Shown: positions 11,005-23,161, counted from the first letter of the stretch. The stretch is DNA of 64,000 bases from Nemania diffusa (GCA_038501195.1 JBBPUQ010000009.1:186001-250000); one strand, 5' to 3'. Notes: a model not told the origin generated them from the sequence alone. Numbers and translations are program-made.

Positions 11005-13952
11005 ATTGCAGCTTTTAACATAATCTGGTTATATACAAGGAACTGAGGCCTTTCTATACAGCACTCGTGGTTTCATCTGCCGTTTACGAGGAGTTGAAAG
11101 CCACGCCTTGGGTAATAGGGGTACATGGGTTAGACTGGGTCTTGTGGAATAAAATAGTTCATCCACCTAGTACGCTAAGTATTTTATATAATACCTAGCT
11201 TATTATAAGGAAATCCTAGAGTTTGAAGGGAGAGCAGGGCACTTTAAGATTATATTAGAATTTGTAACCGTAACAAATCTAATCATCCTGTACCCTTATA
11301 CTACCTTCGTATTCTAAATGATGTTAGATTTATGTCAGTGGGAATAAAAGCCTAGAAATAGTGATTATACTCAAAAGGGGGGTGGTAAAGGCTTCAGAAC
11401 TCCGAGTGTTAAAAAGAGCAAGTAGCTAAATATTACTATGTGCCAACAAATCCCATCGCTCCTCAATTATGAATATATCGCTTCGCTAGCCACTTTACAC
11501 CAAACATTCTTTCATGGCTTTATAATTAATGCTTAGTTCTCTGTTCTGAGGGAGCGGCTACTTTGGAAGTATACATTCAAACCTACTTCGATTTTCCAGG
11601 GTAGCACCTTCGCCCCTTGTAGGTAGAGTTCCATGTCATACTTATTTCAGTAAAGGCCCCTGATCTATGATATAGCTTAGACCATAGTAATAATAGGCGC
11701 GATCCTAGAGCATGATAGACTTCGATATATGTACGATGTCTGTTACTAAAAGTTTTATAATATTGGTTTAGTTCATATGAACTGCTAAACTTTGTTTTCT
11801 TTCAAAGCTTTATCATGGTAACTCTAAACTTATCCATTACCAGAGTAACTTAATTGATATATCTGGACTTTTAATGCCATTCTAGCTCTTTGCACGTGGG
11901 AAGGGTTTATATCTGTGCCAAATTAGGAGAGTCTACTCTCTTGGCTAATGTAGGCCGGGCCCGGTTCTATGGTTCTTGAATTTATGGCTATTATCTCCTT
12001 ATTCTTCTCTACGCCCCTATTACCTACTCCGGGTGTCATATGACAGTATCTAGTCGAAAACTTGCGTACAAGCCAGAGACCCGCGATTTGTATAAACAGA
12101 GCAAGACAACAAAGTTTGGGACAAGGTTTGAGTGTAACCCACGTGTCGAGCAAAGCGGCTATATACCAACTACTCCTAGTAGTGGTTGTACCTAGGCGAC
12201 TTTATGTATATATAGGAAAAAAATACTCTCTCGGAGCCTAGTACGGGTAGGCATCGATTGGTCAATCTGTTCAGCTCCACGCTATCCCTCCTACCTCTTT
12301 GTGACGTTTTATGTATTGAAACGGAGCGTGCAAAACACACACCACACTCTAGAGGACCAGCCACCGCCATCTTAATCACTTCTAGAGATTTGAGGGGAGT
12401 ATTCTAGTAAGGCAATCGTATATTATTGGTGTAGCTAACTCACTATACTGATAAAATGTACGCTCCTAGACTAGCGAAATAAATAAGAGAAAGACGAACT
12501 ATGTCTGGCTGAGCTAATCAACCTACCCCCCTGTGACTGTGTTGCCCACATTGTCTCAGTATTCACTCTATGGCCGATTCCTCTAACAGCCGTTGAGCTT
12601 TGAAGATTTTCCGAGAAATAAACATTAATGGCCGTCTGAATCTGAGAAGGTCGCATGTTTACTAACTAAAAATAAACGCTATAGTTTGATTTAACACTTT
12701 CTATACCACATGGCTCTAAGTATAGCTGATAGAACTAATTCTAAATATGTATATATTAAAAAAAACCTGCCTTAGCTCACCCGCAGGAGTTGTCTTAGAT
12801 TGCGCACCCGTGCAGCAGCTATATCTTACTACCTCGTTTGAGAGGATATTATTCTGCTCGACGTGACTACTATATAATTTACCTATTAAAAAATTCAAAC
12901 CTGATTTCCTACCCTTAAAAGTGCGAAGAGCAATTAAAGGGGTTATGTTAACAATGCATAGTCTCAGGCAATACACATAAGCATGAGGTGGAAACTATAC
13001 ATGAGATTCTTGAATAGTAGTTGTTTTTATTTATGAAACTAGAAAGAAGGCACATGTATGTAATTCTATGGCGAAAAGATGCTCTGCAATGTGCATAATA
13101 TTGCAAACTCATGTAGCTTCTTGGTGGAAAACTACCTATATGGCATACGGTATGTTTTGTATGAATACGCACTGTATCCACCCCAGGCTGCTGCGGGCGG
13201 GTGGGGCTGTGGTTTCTTGGTTTCGTCATGTGTTTCCCCAGCTACAGACGTTTGGTATTCTGTACCTACAGTATGTACCCTTTCTAGCTAGGGCCACTTG
13301 TTTTCTAGACGCTAGACAGGTCTAGTATAGGACTTAGGAGCAATCAAGCGTCAGTATTCTGCACCGCTATACCTAACCTATAACCACCAATTCACCGTAC
13401 CTTTTACGCCTTACTTTACCTATCTACTCTGTACCTCGGGAGGCTGCAGCTGTGATGAGCTGTTTCATTGAAGCGAGTCGAAGCCTACCTGATACCTAGA
13501 TAGGATCAGTCGAGCAATCTTCCTCTTCCCATTCCTTTCATTCATCCCGCTCTTCTGTCACAACAGACGTACTCAGGTAGTTTACAGTTTACATTACAGT
13601 TCACGACCTGATCCATCCAACCACAACAACGTTACAGTTACTGTACTCGTACATACAACCAACCCTCCCTCCCCCTTATCTATCGCTACCTCGCTACGAG
13701 AGTCATCTATCTGCCTCTACCTATCGAATGCGGTAGTCTATCCGCTGCCGCTTCCGCTGCCAACCGCTGTCGGTCATCATCACCTCCAAGGTCGCGATCA
13801 TCCTCCGACCTGACCTGACCTGACCTCCTGCCTGTTCCCGGAGAGCTCCGATCCCCCAACCTTCATCTCACACCCATACAACCTTACAGCCATATAGCCA
13901 TACAATCATACAACTATACAGACTATACGGAATCCAACGAAGCAAAGCAATC
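11005..13952. other. Intergenic region and long 5' region of the ABC transporter gene
   Basis: No supportable gene. From about 13440 the composition shifts to C-rich and pyrimidine-rich sequence with short tandem runs, including four GACCT units at about 13810-13831, and a CATACAA-rich stretch just before 13953. This fits a promoter and long 5' UTR of the transporter gene. Confidence 0.5.
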
Positions 13953-16900
13953 ATGTCGCCGCCGAGCATTCGGCTCGTCGCCCTCGGCGTGGTGTCCCTG
14001 TCATGCGTCGTCGCTGCGCAGAAGAACTACACCCAGGTCGACATGATGCGGGCGCAACTGGCGCTGTTAGACGATAGGCCGGGTGACTGTCCCCCATGGT
14101 AAGATGAGACGGCTGCCGCGTACCCCTCCTATTCCTCTCACTTCGCTCTGGGGAACCAGGCAATGCTGATATTGTGACGCGTGCGATAGTTTCAATTGCC
14201 AACTCCCAGCTTACGAATGCGGCCAGTTCGCCGAGTGCAATGAGTACAACGGAAAATGCGAGTGTCCTGCGGGTTTTGGAGGAGATGACTGCTTACAACC
14301 AAGTTGGACTTCCCCTGCGCGCCCTGCCTGTGCATACTTGACGCTGACGAACAAATAGCTTGCGGCTCGCTGGCCCGCGGTAGAGATCGACCTATAAGAA
14401 CCGGCGATACCTGCGAATGCGACGAGGGCTGGACTGGCGTCAACTGTAACGTCTGCACCGAGGACAAGGCATGCGATGCCTTGATGGAGACTGGAGAGAA
14501 TGGCGTATGCTACCAGAATGGCGAAGTCATCAAGAACAACTACCAGATGTGCGGCGTCACCAACGAGAAGATTCTGTCCATGCTCGAAGGCAAAGTCCCC
14601 CAGGCTTCCTTCACCTGCGACAAGCAGAATGGTTTCTGTGATTTTCAATGTGCGTCCTGCCTGCATCCTGCCTGCGTCACCCACGTATCTGCTGGCCGAT
14701 CTGAGCTAATCTCGATATTCTAGTCTGGGTCGACCGAGTCGAGTCCTTCTACTGCGACCTGAAGAACTGCGAGTCAAGCGCGACATTCACGTCCGACCAG
14801 AACAGCACCTTTTATAAGTGCCCGGATGTCAAATGCAGCTGTATTTCGGACCGCTTCCTCTGCGGCCTCGATGGTTCTATCGACTTAACCGATTTCCTCA
14901 GAGAAGCCGTTGAAGGCCCAGCCACCTTTGAGTGTCTGCAGCATGACGGCGGCGTGAACACGTGCAAGTTTAAGGAGCCACAGTTAGATTGGATGGTGCG
15001 GAGCATATTCGGCGACGAAAGCATCGAACTGGACTGTCGATCTGGTGAATGTCTCTACCACACTGAAGTCCCCGGATACCAGCGACCTGTCAAGACCATA
15101 AACACCCCCCTGATCGCTGGCGTCATCGCAGGCTGCTCTCTATTCGTCGTGGCCGTTATCCTAGTCACCTGGTACCTTTCCCGCCGCCAATACAAGTATG
15201 GGGCTATTCATTTGGACGATTCTGACGACGAGTCAACAAAGCTTATGACGGACCACAAGCCCGTCACACTCTTCTTTGAGAATGTTAGTTACGGTCTTAA
15301 TGGAAAAGCAATCCTCAGTGATATTCGCGGAATCGCTCATCCCGGAGAAATTACTGCTATCATGGGCGCTTCTGGTGCAGGAAAGACGAGTTTCTTGGAC
15401 ATCCTTGCTCGCAAGAACAAACGCGGTCATTTTTCCGGGGACTTCTACGTCAATGGTGAAAAGGTTAGCGACACCGACTTCAAGACCGTCATAGGATTTG
15501 TCGATCAAGAGGATACTATGCTGCCTACTCTTACAGTCCATGAGACCATCTTGACGAGCGCGCTTCTACGACTCCCTCGACACATGGGTCGCGCCGCTAA
15601 GGAACAACGGGTGTATGAAGTCGAGAAACAACTTGGTATTTATCATATTCGCGACTCACTGATCGGTTCCGAGGAGGGCAGAGGACGCGGTATTTCGGGT
15701 GGCGAAAAGCGCCGTGTCGGCATCGCTTGCGAGTTGGTGACGAGTCCGTCAATCCTCTTCCTCGATGAACCCACTAGCGGTCTTGATGCCTACAACGCCT
15801 ACAACGTGATTGAGTGTCTAGTGACTCTGGCCAAAACATACAAGCGCACTGTCATCTTCACTATTCATCAGCCACGATCGAACATTGTTGCCTTGTTCGA
15901 TCGCCTCATCCTCCTGGCCCAGGGCAAGACGGTGTTTTCGGGACCCTTTTCTCGATGCCAAGAGTATTTCGATGAAGTCGGCTACACATGTCCACCGGGA
16001 TTCAATATTGCAGACTATCTTGTTGATCTGACCATGCACGCTAGTAATGCAGGGGCCTTTGATGACGGGAGCATATTGAACGATACTGCGAGCAGCGTTG
16101 GCCCGAGCAGCACCCAGGCTGTAAAGTCGATAGCCAGCATTTCCGGTAACAGTACTGCCGAGGAAAGCTCGATTGCTGAGCCGTCCTCGAGCCGACCCAA
16201 GAACAAGCGTAAAAACTCTGTCAGGGCACGTCAAGAACGGGAGCTTTTTACTCGGCGCAAGAATGCTGCCGACACAGCTACGTCGTCTGATGTCGAAGAA
16301 GAAGTTGGAGCATACAAGCTCCATAAACAGCCGGCCGGTGTCGTCCCACCCCAGATCATTGTCGAGGATGTTCATGACCTCCCCCCAGCGGCCGGAACCA
16401 GTCTAGATACTCTTGTTCAGTCCTTTGCCGAATCTGACATTGCAGATAATATCCATAATGAAATACAGCAGGCCGTGACCGCTGCGCTTGAGGCTAATGG
16501 ACAAAACGGTGGCGTCATCGGGAACGGTAACGGCAGCGCAATTGGTCGTGGTTATGCTCGAGTTAGTTATATTCGTCAGTTCATCATCTTGTCAGAGCGG
16601 ACCTGGAGGAACCTATACCGCAATCCCCTCCTCATGCTCACCCATTACGCCATTGCCATCGTTCTCGCTGTTCTTTCTGGCTACCTCTTCTATGGCTTGA
16701 CGGATGACATCCCTGGCTTCCAGAACCGACTTGGTCTTTTCTTCTTTCTGCTTGCGCTCTTTGGCTTCAGCACGCTCACCAGCCTGAACGTGTTCGCCTC
16801 AGAACGACTCCTGTTTGTACGCGAGCGGGCAAATGGATACTATTCACCTATTACGTATTTCGCGGCTAAGATCCTGTTTGATATAATTCCTCTGAGAATC

Positions 16901-17398
16901 ATCCCACCAATCCTCATGGGCGCCATCATCTACCCCATGACGGGCCTCATACCAGATGCACCACACTTCTTTGTCTTCATGTTGACCCTGGTTCTCTTCA
17001 ATCTTGCGGCCGCTGCGATTTGCTTCTTCATTGGCATCGTATGTAAAGACGGCGGCGTCGCCAACCTCATCGGAAGCCTGGTCATGCTGTTCTCCCTCCT
17101 CTTCGCTGGACTGTTATTGAATCACAACAAGATCCCCGACGCAGCGCTCTGGCTCCAATCTCTATCCATATTCCATTATGGCTTCGAGGCCCTCATTGTG
17201 AACGAGGTGGTCAAACTGACGCTCGTGGACAAGAAATACGGACTCGACATCACGGTGCCGGGTGCCGCGATTTTGAGCTCGTTCGGTTTCGACAACGCGG
17301 CAAAGTGGATGGATATCGTCAATCTGGGCGTATTTGCTGCCGTTTTTGTGATTTTGGCCTACGCGGCGATGCATTTCCTGCTCGTGGAGAAGAGATAG
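13953..17398 (+). CDS. ADP1: ABCG-family half-transporter with EGF-like ectodomain (Adp1 type)
   Basis: Four exons (13953-14098, 14190-14302, 14359-14649, 14724-17398) encode 1074 residues, close to the about 1050 of yeast Adp1. Order: signal peptide (residues 1-21), a cysteine-rich lumenal region with EGF-like CxCxxGWxGxxC patterns (about 50-290), one membrane span (about 313-334), the nucleotide-binding domain and a C-terminal six-span membrane domain (about 790-1070). In the NBD, Walker [10 protein letters not shown] is at about 398-406, signature ISGGEKRR at 507-514, Walker B SILFLDEP at 526-533 and the switch histidine in TIHQPR near 565, so ATP hydrolysis should be intact. A Ser-rich linker with basic KNKRK lies between NBD and membrane domain. 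The substrate is not known for the family. The third exon uses a non-consensus donor (GTTGGA) at 14303, the least certain junction. It is convergent with the mS26 gene. Confidence 0.92.
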
Positions 17399-17803
17399 AA
17401 TAATATGTTTTGAGTGTGATGGAGACCGACATGTTGTCCGTATATTATAGACGCCGCTATTGAGGCCAGGCTAGGCTTTAGTGAATCTTTTCTTTTTGTT
17501 AATGCATGTGGATGGACACAAGCGGCGTTGTCGGCGTTATCTTCACGTTTTCGACCATTTCAGAATACAAATTTAGCAAAGAAGTGATATATACATATAG
17601 TACATATATTTGTGGCAAGTTTTCTAATAGTGTATCTACAGCGGTCGGGTATCGTCCCAATCGTTATTTAACCCCTTGGACTTTTGAGCGAGGTTATTTA
17701 GAGTAAACCCACTTTATGCTGACTAACAGCCAAGTCCCATCGTGAAGCTATAGATTAGACTAGGCACAAGGGCAGCCTCAGGCGAGGAGGTCGTGTATGA
17801 AGA
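17399..17803. other. Convergent 3' intergenic region
   Basis: About 400 bases between the stop of the ABC transporter (+) and the stop of the mS26 gene (-). AT-rich with runs of TATA, consistent with 3' UTRs of both genes. No gene is seen. Confidence 0.6.
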
Positions 17804-18769
17804 TCACGAGTCCATCTTGCCGCCCGTCAGCTCCTCGGCGACCTGTTTCTGTCTCCGGACGGTGCGCGTCTCCTCCGAGGTGAGGTCGGCGACGAGGGTC
17901 AAGTGGCTGCGCTGCAGGTCCTTGAGCATGCCGGCGACGGTCATGGGCTGGTTCTGGGCGTCCCAGATGTTCTCGATGCGGAAGCCGGCGCCGCTCTGGC
18001 CCATGCTCTCGAAGTGGTCGTCGGCGAACTCGCGGGCGACGAGGCCCTCGAGCTCGGCCTCGTCGACGACGAAGGCGCGCGCGTTCATGTACAGCGCCTG
18101 GATGGCGTCGCGGCGGGCCTCGCTCCTGTCGGCCGCGCGCGCCGCCCCGCGCGCCGCCGACGCCGCCCCGCGCGCGAAGCGCCCCGGGTCCAGCGCCACG
18201 GCCGTCTGCAGCGTGCCCGCGTTGATCGTGCCGCGCGTGAGGCGCTCGTCCTCGCGCTCCGGCGCCGTCGCCGCCGCCCTGTTGGCCGCGAGCTTCGCCT
18301 TGCTCGCCCTGTCCCGCGCGGCGTCGGAGCGGAGCTTGCGGTCCCAGAGGTCGCGGACGCCGCTCCTCATGTTGGCGCGGCGGCTATCGGCCATCTTGCG
18401 CTGCCAGGCCTGCAGCGGCGAGACCGGCGGCCCTTGGGACCTCGCGCTCGTGGGCGTGGGGGCGGAGCGCGCGAGCCAGGCGTCCGTGGGCTTGCGGTGG
18501 CTGTCGCGGTGGGCGAAGACGCGGCGGGGCACGGGGATGAAGCCGCGGACGGGTTTCAGCTCGCGCAGGGCCTCGATCGACTGGTCCTGGGGCGGGTTGG
18601 GCACGTTGATGAAGAGCGGGGACTCGGGGGGGATGCGCTGGCGGGCGGGCACGCTGGGGGTGCTGGCGAAGAGCCGCGTGAGGGCCGGGGGCGTGCATGG
18701 TGAGGGCGCCGTGGTGGTGGCTGTTATCCTTTGCGGGAGGAGGGCGGCTCTTGGGAGGAGGGGGGCCAT
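17804..18769 (-). CDS. Mitochondrial small-subunit ribosomal protein mS26 (Pet123-like)
   Basis: Single exon, 321 residues, very GC-rich. The N-terminus is rich in Arg, Ala, Ser and Thr and lacks acidic residues for about 45 positions, as in mitochondrial presequences. It is followed by SPLFINVPNPPQ and VRGFIPVPRRVF, which I recognise from fungal mS26/Pet123 proteins. The middle is an Arg/Lys/Ala-rich helix (about 120-215) of the kind that wraps rRNA, and the C-terminal helix is charged. Role: structural component of the mitochondrial 37S subunit near the mRNA path. A long antisense open frame (17793-18830) is a composition artefact. The family call rests on short remembered motifs, so confidence is moderate; that the gene is real is nearly certain. 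Confidence 0.75.
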   Translation of the reverse strand: MAPLLPRAALLPQRITATTTAPSPCTPPALTRLFASTPSVPARQRIPPESPLFINVPNPPQDQSIEALRELKPVRGFIPVPRRVFAHRDSHRKPTDAWLARSAPTPTSARSQGPPVSPLQAWQRKMADSRRANMRSGVRDLWDRKLRSDAARDRASKAKLAANRAAATAPEREDERLTRGTINAGTLQTAVALDPGRFARGAASAARGAARAADRSEARRDAIQALYMNARAFVVDEAELEGLVAREFADDHFESMGQSGAGFRIENIWDAQNQPMTVAGMLKDLQRSHLTLVADLTSEETRTVRRQKQVAEELTGGKMDS

Positions 18770-19694
18770 GGTGGTGGTGGTAGTTGTGGTCGGGTTGTGG
18801 TCGGGCTGTGGGAGGAGGTGTGCCCGTTAAGGCACGGTGGTGCCCAGGTGGTTGTGTTGAATGCCGAGATCTGGTCGTCGTCAATAACCTTTAAATTTAT
18901 TCTCTATTTTCGCCTTCGAGATTTGTCGTCGCTTGTGCCAATGTCGAAAACCCAGCTGTCAATTGGAGACCGACTTTTTCGTGCCAGTAGAAAAGTTGCA
19001 TCTCAATTGAGGCTTCTGGGGTCTGTCTGGACCCACCGTTAGCCTTAGGAGGACCCGCTTTAGCATAAGCCAATAGAATAAATTTAATAGCACGTTTTAA
19101 ACGGATTCACCGTTATGGACTACCTCACACGGGAAAGAATCCCCCCTCATCAGCCCTCAAAACCAGAATAAAGCATAGCAGCAATAATCATTTTAAGCAA
19201 TCAAGCTGCGCTGAAAAGTGAATTACAAAAGCTCGATAGCCGTAATATAGAATAATGTTTCATAGCTCGTCGTAAGCTTAGTAACATTTAGCTTTATAAG
19301 ATAAAATAAAGTGAACAATGATTCTATCTATTGAGCCTTATACTACACCCTTCTTCCTAGCTGCGACAGGACTTCTATTCACTCTGTGACTTCCTCGTCT
19401 GACAAATCTCATGGCGAGATGACGAGGTTTGCGTGGATTTTCGAGGTAAAACCCCTCAAGTGTAATATCTGACCTCCCATGCTGTGCTGCGGGCCTGTGT
19501 ACTAGGACGCTTGTTTGGGAGGCTTGAAAAGGCCGACTTGGGTTTCTCCAAGTAACCGCAAAGTTTTAGGACTAAGCTCCGCCTTCGGGTTTGGATCGCC
19601 GAAATTCTCTGCCTTATGTTAGCCTCAATCGCTAAGGAGGATATCTTGCACGATCGGTAAGGAATGGGCCACAACGGTCTTACCTAGGAGCGAG

Positions 19695-19991
19695 CTAGTT
19701 ATGCCATCCTAATTCCTGTGACAACTTTTCGCTTAGAATTGCCAGCCCAACATGGGCGTGTTCCTCTGGTGATTCCTCGTCAAACCAAGTAGGCCGGGCT
19801 AAAAAGAAAACAAAAATGGCCGTAATGGTGTAAAATGACATGAAATAGACTAGCCAAAATAGACATCGGAGGAACCCAGGCACGATATAAATCGTGGACA
19901 AAAAATGCAAAACGATTGGGCAAACCAAAAGTTTAGAAGCCAGGATAAAGCCCGGCTTCCAGCACCGCAGACACGCCCGGGAACTTTTCAT
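19695..19991 (-). CDS. Possible small membrane protein (98 residues)
   Basis: An uninterrupted frame with an ATG encodes 98 residues with two hydrophobic stretches, about 15-33 and 38-65, the second containing FLARP at its end, then a charged hydrophilic tail. The arrangement would suit a small two-pass membrane protein. I know no family for it, and the flanking sequence is AT-rich and otherwise non-coding, so it may be chance. A conserved homologue or a transcript would be needed to accept it. Confidence 0.25.
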   Translation of the reverse strand: MKSSRACLRCWKPGFILASKLLVCPIVLHFLSTIYIVPGFLRCLFWLVYFMSFYTITAIFVFFLARPTWFDEESPEEHAHVGLAILSEKLSQELGWHN

Positions 19992-21176
19992 CGTAGCGAT
20001 GTTGAAATAAATTGAAATATGCCAAATGTCGGTGGGAATGGAGTAGGAACTTGTCTTTGTCCTGAGGTAGGTAAGAGCTATTGGTCAGTAGTGGGTAGTG
20101 TGTGTGCGTGGAAAAGGAAATTTGAATCAAGGGAGACTGGAAGCTTAAATATATGGAATTCCGGTCTTCGGAGAAATCAAATCGCAGTCCTGTTGAAGTC
20201 ATCAACTATAGCTTTACGTTTATATGCGTTATTTATGGCCCAAACGCAAATTTATGTGCGCAAATTAGGGATCGAAAAGACTTTTGTACTAATCGTAAAC
20301 TTAGATGCTTCCTCGTGCGCAGTGTCTTAACTTAAAAACTGGTCTGATTGCCGCAGCGTCCAATCGCAGGGCACTCGCTGTGGGATAGTAGCAAGACGAA
20401 GTACTCGAGTTACAAAATCGTGATTGAGAACGAGGAACAGTCGCTTGTGCAGCTTATCGAAAAGCCGACTTACGATTTCCGTGCTTGTTTGCGTTTCTCC
20501 TGGTAGGAAGGAGATCTTCTCATGAACGACAATGTAGCCATGTTGCATACAAGACCTCCTATACGTCGGAGTGCGACCGTGAGATTTAGCGCATCGATAT
20601 GGATTAGGAACCGCGTAGCGGCTGAGCAGGGTTGGACTTGACGGGGAGGGAAGGACAAAGCTAGCTTCGTGGCCCAGTCGACCTGGCAAACTCTGGCAGG
20701 TCCTGGCGGTCCCAGTGGCCCTGTATGGCTTATATAGCCTAGGTGGCTTGCCATGCGCGACTACCTACGCGGTTGAGAGGAAAGAGGGGAGATAGCGAGT
20801 TGTATATAGCCGATAGAGGAATCAGAAATCAGCATATTGAACATCAGCAGGGGCATTTCAGAAGACTGTTCTTACGTAGATAGTTAGGCAGGTTTTTTTC
20901 TTTAAATTCTATCGATTGTTTTGATTTACCAATACTATTTTGAATACATGTGAAATCTCTAGGAGTGTTATTGTGACCACTTGTCAGTCTCCAAAGTGCG
21001 GTGTGTACTATCTACACGATCCGTTTTATCATACCTCATGTAACCGTACTAGTCACACTACACGTCCTGTCTCACGATCCAAAATTTTCTGATTTGATTG
21101 ACTTGACATTGTCGGCGGTATTTTCGGAAAGGTGGGCGTCATGTACATATGGCCTAACGTTGGTGTGGGCTCCGTC

Positions 21177-21213
21177 TATCCCTTTGCGTGCCGAGTCGGC
21201 ACACAAAGGGATA
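21177..21213. repeat. 37-base near-perfect palindrome
   Basis: Arm TATCCCTTTGCGTGCCGA (21177-21194) pairs with TCGGCACACAAAGGGATA (21196-21213) with a single mismatch around one central G. It lies in a non-coding region and is far longer than expected by chance. Confidence 0.75.
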
Positions 21214-21808
21214 GAAAACACGTCGCTGATAAATAGACTACGGTTTAGTCTTATAAAGGAGGTAGGCAAGGGCCCGGGCGGTTTGTCCACTTTCAACTTC
21301 ACAAACCCCCTCTCGCCAAATCGTTGGTTCAACTGCCGACTGTTGGTCCGAAAGTCAGAATCTTGTGGTGATAAATGCTCAAACACCTCGTTAGGCTTAA
21401 GATATGACAAGTTTTAAAATTGTTTCATGGCCGAAAAGTAGGGCCGCCATAAGTCATTGTTGTCGTTACGTCAAGTCTAAGTAGTGGCCTCGACGAGCAT
21501 AAAAGAGGCATGAGGAGTTACGAAAAGTCACGTCTGAAGAAGCGCTCTCCATCACAATATCAACTACAGACTCCTCGATCGACAGCTCATTCTCAGTACT
21601 CCCATACATCGTTCAACTACCCGCCACGCCTCCAACTTCTGACCTCATCTCATTCCAAGTCCCTTAGCCTCCCAATAAATACCCGTCTTGTCTTTTCCAT
21701 CAAGCCTTGGCAGGCAGAACCATCAGAGAATATCAAAGTTCGCAAATTAGAATCACGGAGCTCAAACTAAGTCAAAAGATCCCACTTCATACATTTCCAT
21801 CGCCCACC

Positions 21809-21970
21809 ATGTGTGAAATGACTCAAATCTACTATTCCTGCGGCTGCGCCAACGGCTACGTCGTTAAGGAGCCACGATGCGAATACTACCCGGATTGCCA
21901 CACCACACATACCGCTGACACGCATCTCGGGTACAAATGCCCCAGCCATCGGCGCCCTCGGCGGCGGTAG
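21809..21970 (+). CDS. Small cysteine-rich cytosolic-type protein
   Basis: A 53-residue frame starting MCEMTQIYYSCGCANGY. It has six cysteines (positions 2, 11, 13, 24, 30 and 44 approximately), several His residues in HTTHTADTH, and a basic tail ending RRPRRR. The MC(E/K)...T.IxYxCGC opening is one I remember from many very short ascomycete proteins, which lack a signal peptide and whose function is unknown; the Cys/His pattern could bind a metal. The ATG sits in a CACC-ATG context. A 320-base upstream stretch rich in C/T and A resembles a promoter and 5' UTR. A further downstream exon cannot be excluded. Alternative: a chance frame, which I consider less likely given the motif. Confidence 0.55.
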   Translation: MCEMTQIYYSCGCANGYVVKEPRCEYYPDCHTTHTADTHLGYKCPSHRRPRRR

Positions 21971-23161
21971 AGCCGCATCGGCTAGTCGGCAAGGAGGTGG
22001 ACGAGGCCTTGATTGATTTCTTATGCATGGTCTCTCTCTCGCCCCTCCATGCCTCCCTTTCTATGCCATCATTCTCATATGCGCCGCTAGCCGGCTGCTT
22101 GGACAGGACGGGGAAACTTCGGATCAATAGCTAAATCACTACCGTCTGCCATTCATTGATGCTTTACGGGCTACTGTTTTATTTTTCTCATTAGCGCGGC
22201 TAGGCCCTAATCGGCATCCAGTCTTTGAGACAACACAAGTGTATATTAGCAACCATTCGTTAAGTTTTGCTAATACACTTATTCTGTGGTTTTTGTGTTT
22301 GTGGGAGGTGCGATGGGCAGCTGTGACAAGGGGGGGATTTCTAAGGCTTGGGAACTGAGAATAGATAGCTTCATCTTAATATAGTAATTCTCAAGGCCTC
22401 CAAGGAATCGTTAAGTTTCTAACCCTTCCTTGATGAGGAGATTCCTTTCCCTAAATAGACAAGCTAGCTTGATCTTCGGTCTCTTAATTTATGCTCTGTA
22501 AATCACTCCATTACTTCTACAACATCAACATCGACCTTCGCTTCCAACAGTGTTAAAAAACTATCCAATGCCACTGCATTTTGAATTATTGGTTAGGCAC
22601 ACTGGCGTGAAACACGAGCCGCCGCAGCCAGAAGTGGGAATTTATGAATAGAGTTAATTATTACACCCTGAGCGACGATCCAGCGCGCAAAGTGCGGCGA
22701 TGCTAAGGCAAAGTTAAGTCAAAGCCTGATGTTTTTTCTTTCTTGAGTTGTTAAGCCTTTAAAAGCTTAGTCAGCTTTCCGAGACCAAATGATGTCACAG
22801 TAATGCCGTTCTAATTCGTCTATGCACTCGTCCAAGTTAGGCACTCTGCAGACCTGCATAGCGCTCATTATTGGCCACTGCTGCCAAACTCTCATGCAAG
22901 CCTCCAAACTTGGTAAGCTGCATATTATCACTGCCTGCCACGAGACTCGGCCAATCCAAGCTGCCCTACCAGGCAAGCTGCATATTACCAGTGGCATCTT
23001 GTCCAGTTGTACATGATTCAACAAGAGCGTGATAAATTTTGCGTTCTACAGGCGTGAATATAAAAAGACAGCCAGTTCCCCAAGATATTCACCCAGAGAG
23101 CATAGATGATCCTCCCACCTTCACCTTCAATTATTTGTTTCTATTCTGTCCAACACCAGCT
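21971..23161. other. Intergenic region with hairpins and a degenerate 60-base repeat
   Basis: No confident gene. AAGTGTATATTAGCAA (22237-22252) and TTGCTAATACACTT (22267-22280) form an imperfect hairpin. Around 22830-22995 there is a degenerate 60-base repeat that on the minus strand (frame 22767-23024) would encode about three 20-residue units. The last 120 bases are the presumed 5' UTR of the next gene. Confidence 0.45.
22767..23024 (-). CDS. Possible repeat-protein fragment (85 residues)
   Basis: This frame has an internal periodicity of about 20 residues, with recurring VICSLP / IICSLP / QVCRVP segments each followed by a Leu/Ala/Trp-rich helix-like stretch. The DNA shows the same period: TGGTAAGCTGCATATTATCA at 22911 and AGGCAAGCTGCATATTACCA at 22971 match in 17 of 20 positions. 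It could be a remnant of a repeat-protein gene or a DNA minisatellite with a fortuitous frame; the plus strand is also open here. No family recognised. Confidence 0.25.
   Translation of the reverse strand: MLNHVQLDKMPLVICSLPGRAAWIGRVSWQAVIICSLPSLEACMRVWQQWPIMSAMQVCRVPNLDECIDELERHYCDIIWSRKAD

Larger units (their letters stand above)
18770..21808. other. Intergenic region, 3 kb, mostly featureless
   Basis: Contains the divergent upstream region of the mS26 gene, one weak small-ORF candidate (19695-19991) and a near-perfect palindrome (21177-21213), both listed separately. Other open frames, including the overlapping opposite-strand pair at 21001-21417 and 21072-21410, look like noise. Confidence 0.5.

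Noticed and set aside
9330..17398. Possible biosynthetic cluster (glycosyltransferase plus ABC transporter)
   Set aside because: No PKS, NRPS, terpene cyclase, P450 or pathway regulator nearby, 3 kb separates the genes, and the transporter is of the conserved Adp1 type rather than a drug exporter.
17793..18830. 345-residue plus-strand open frame
   Set aside because: Antisense shadow of the GC-rich mS26 gene; Arg/Ala/Ser-rich with no motif.
21001..21417. Open frames on both strands around the palindrome
   Set aside because: Mirror-image frames caused partly by the palindrome; no domain or start context supports either.
23039..23161. Upstream ATG extending the pseudokinase by 41 residues
   Set aside because: The extension is unlike the family N-terminus and looks like 5' UTR; the ATG at 23162 has a better context.
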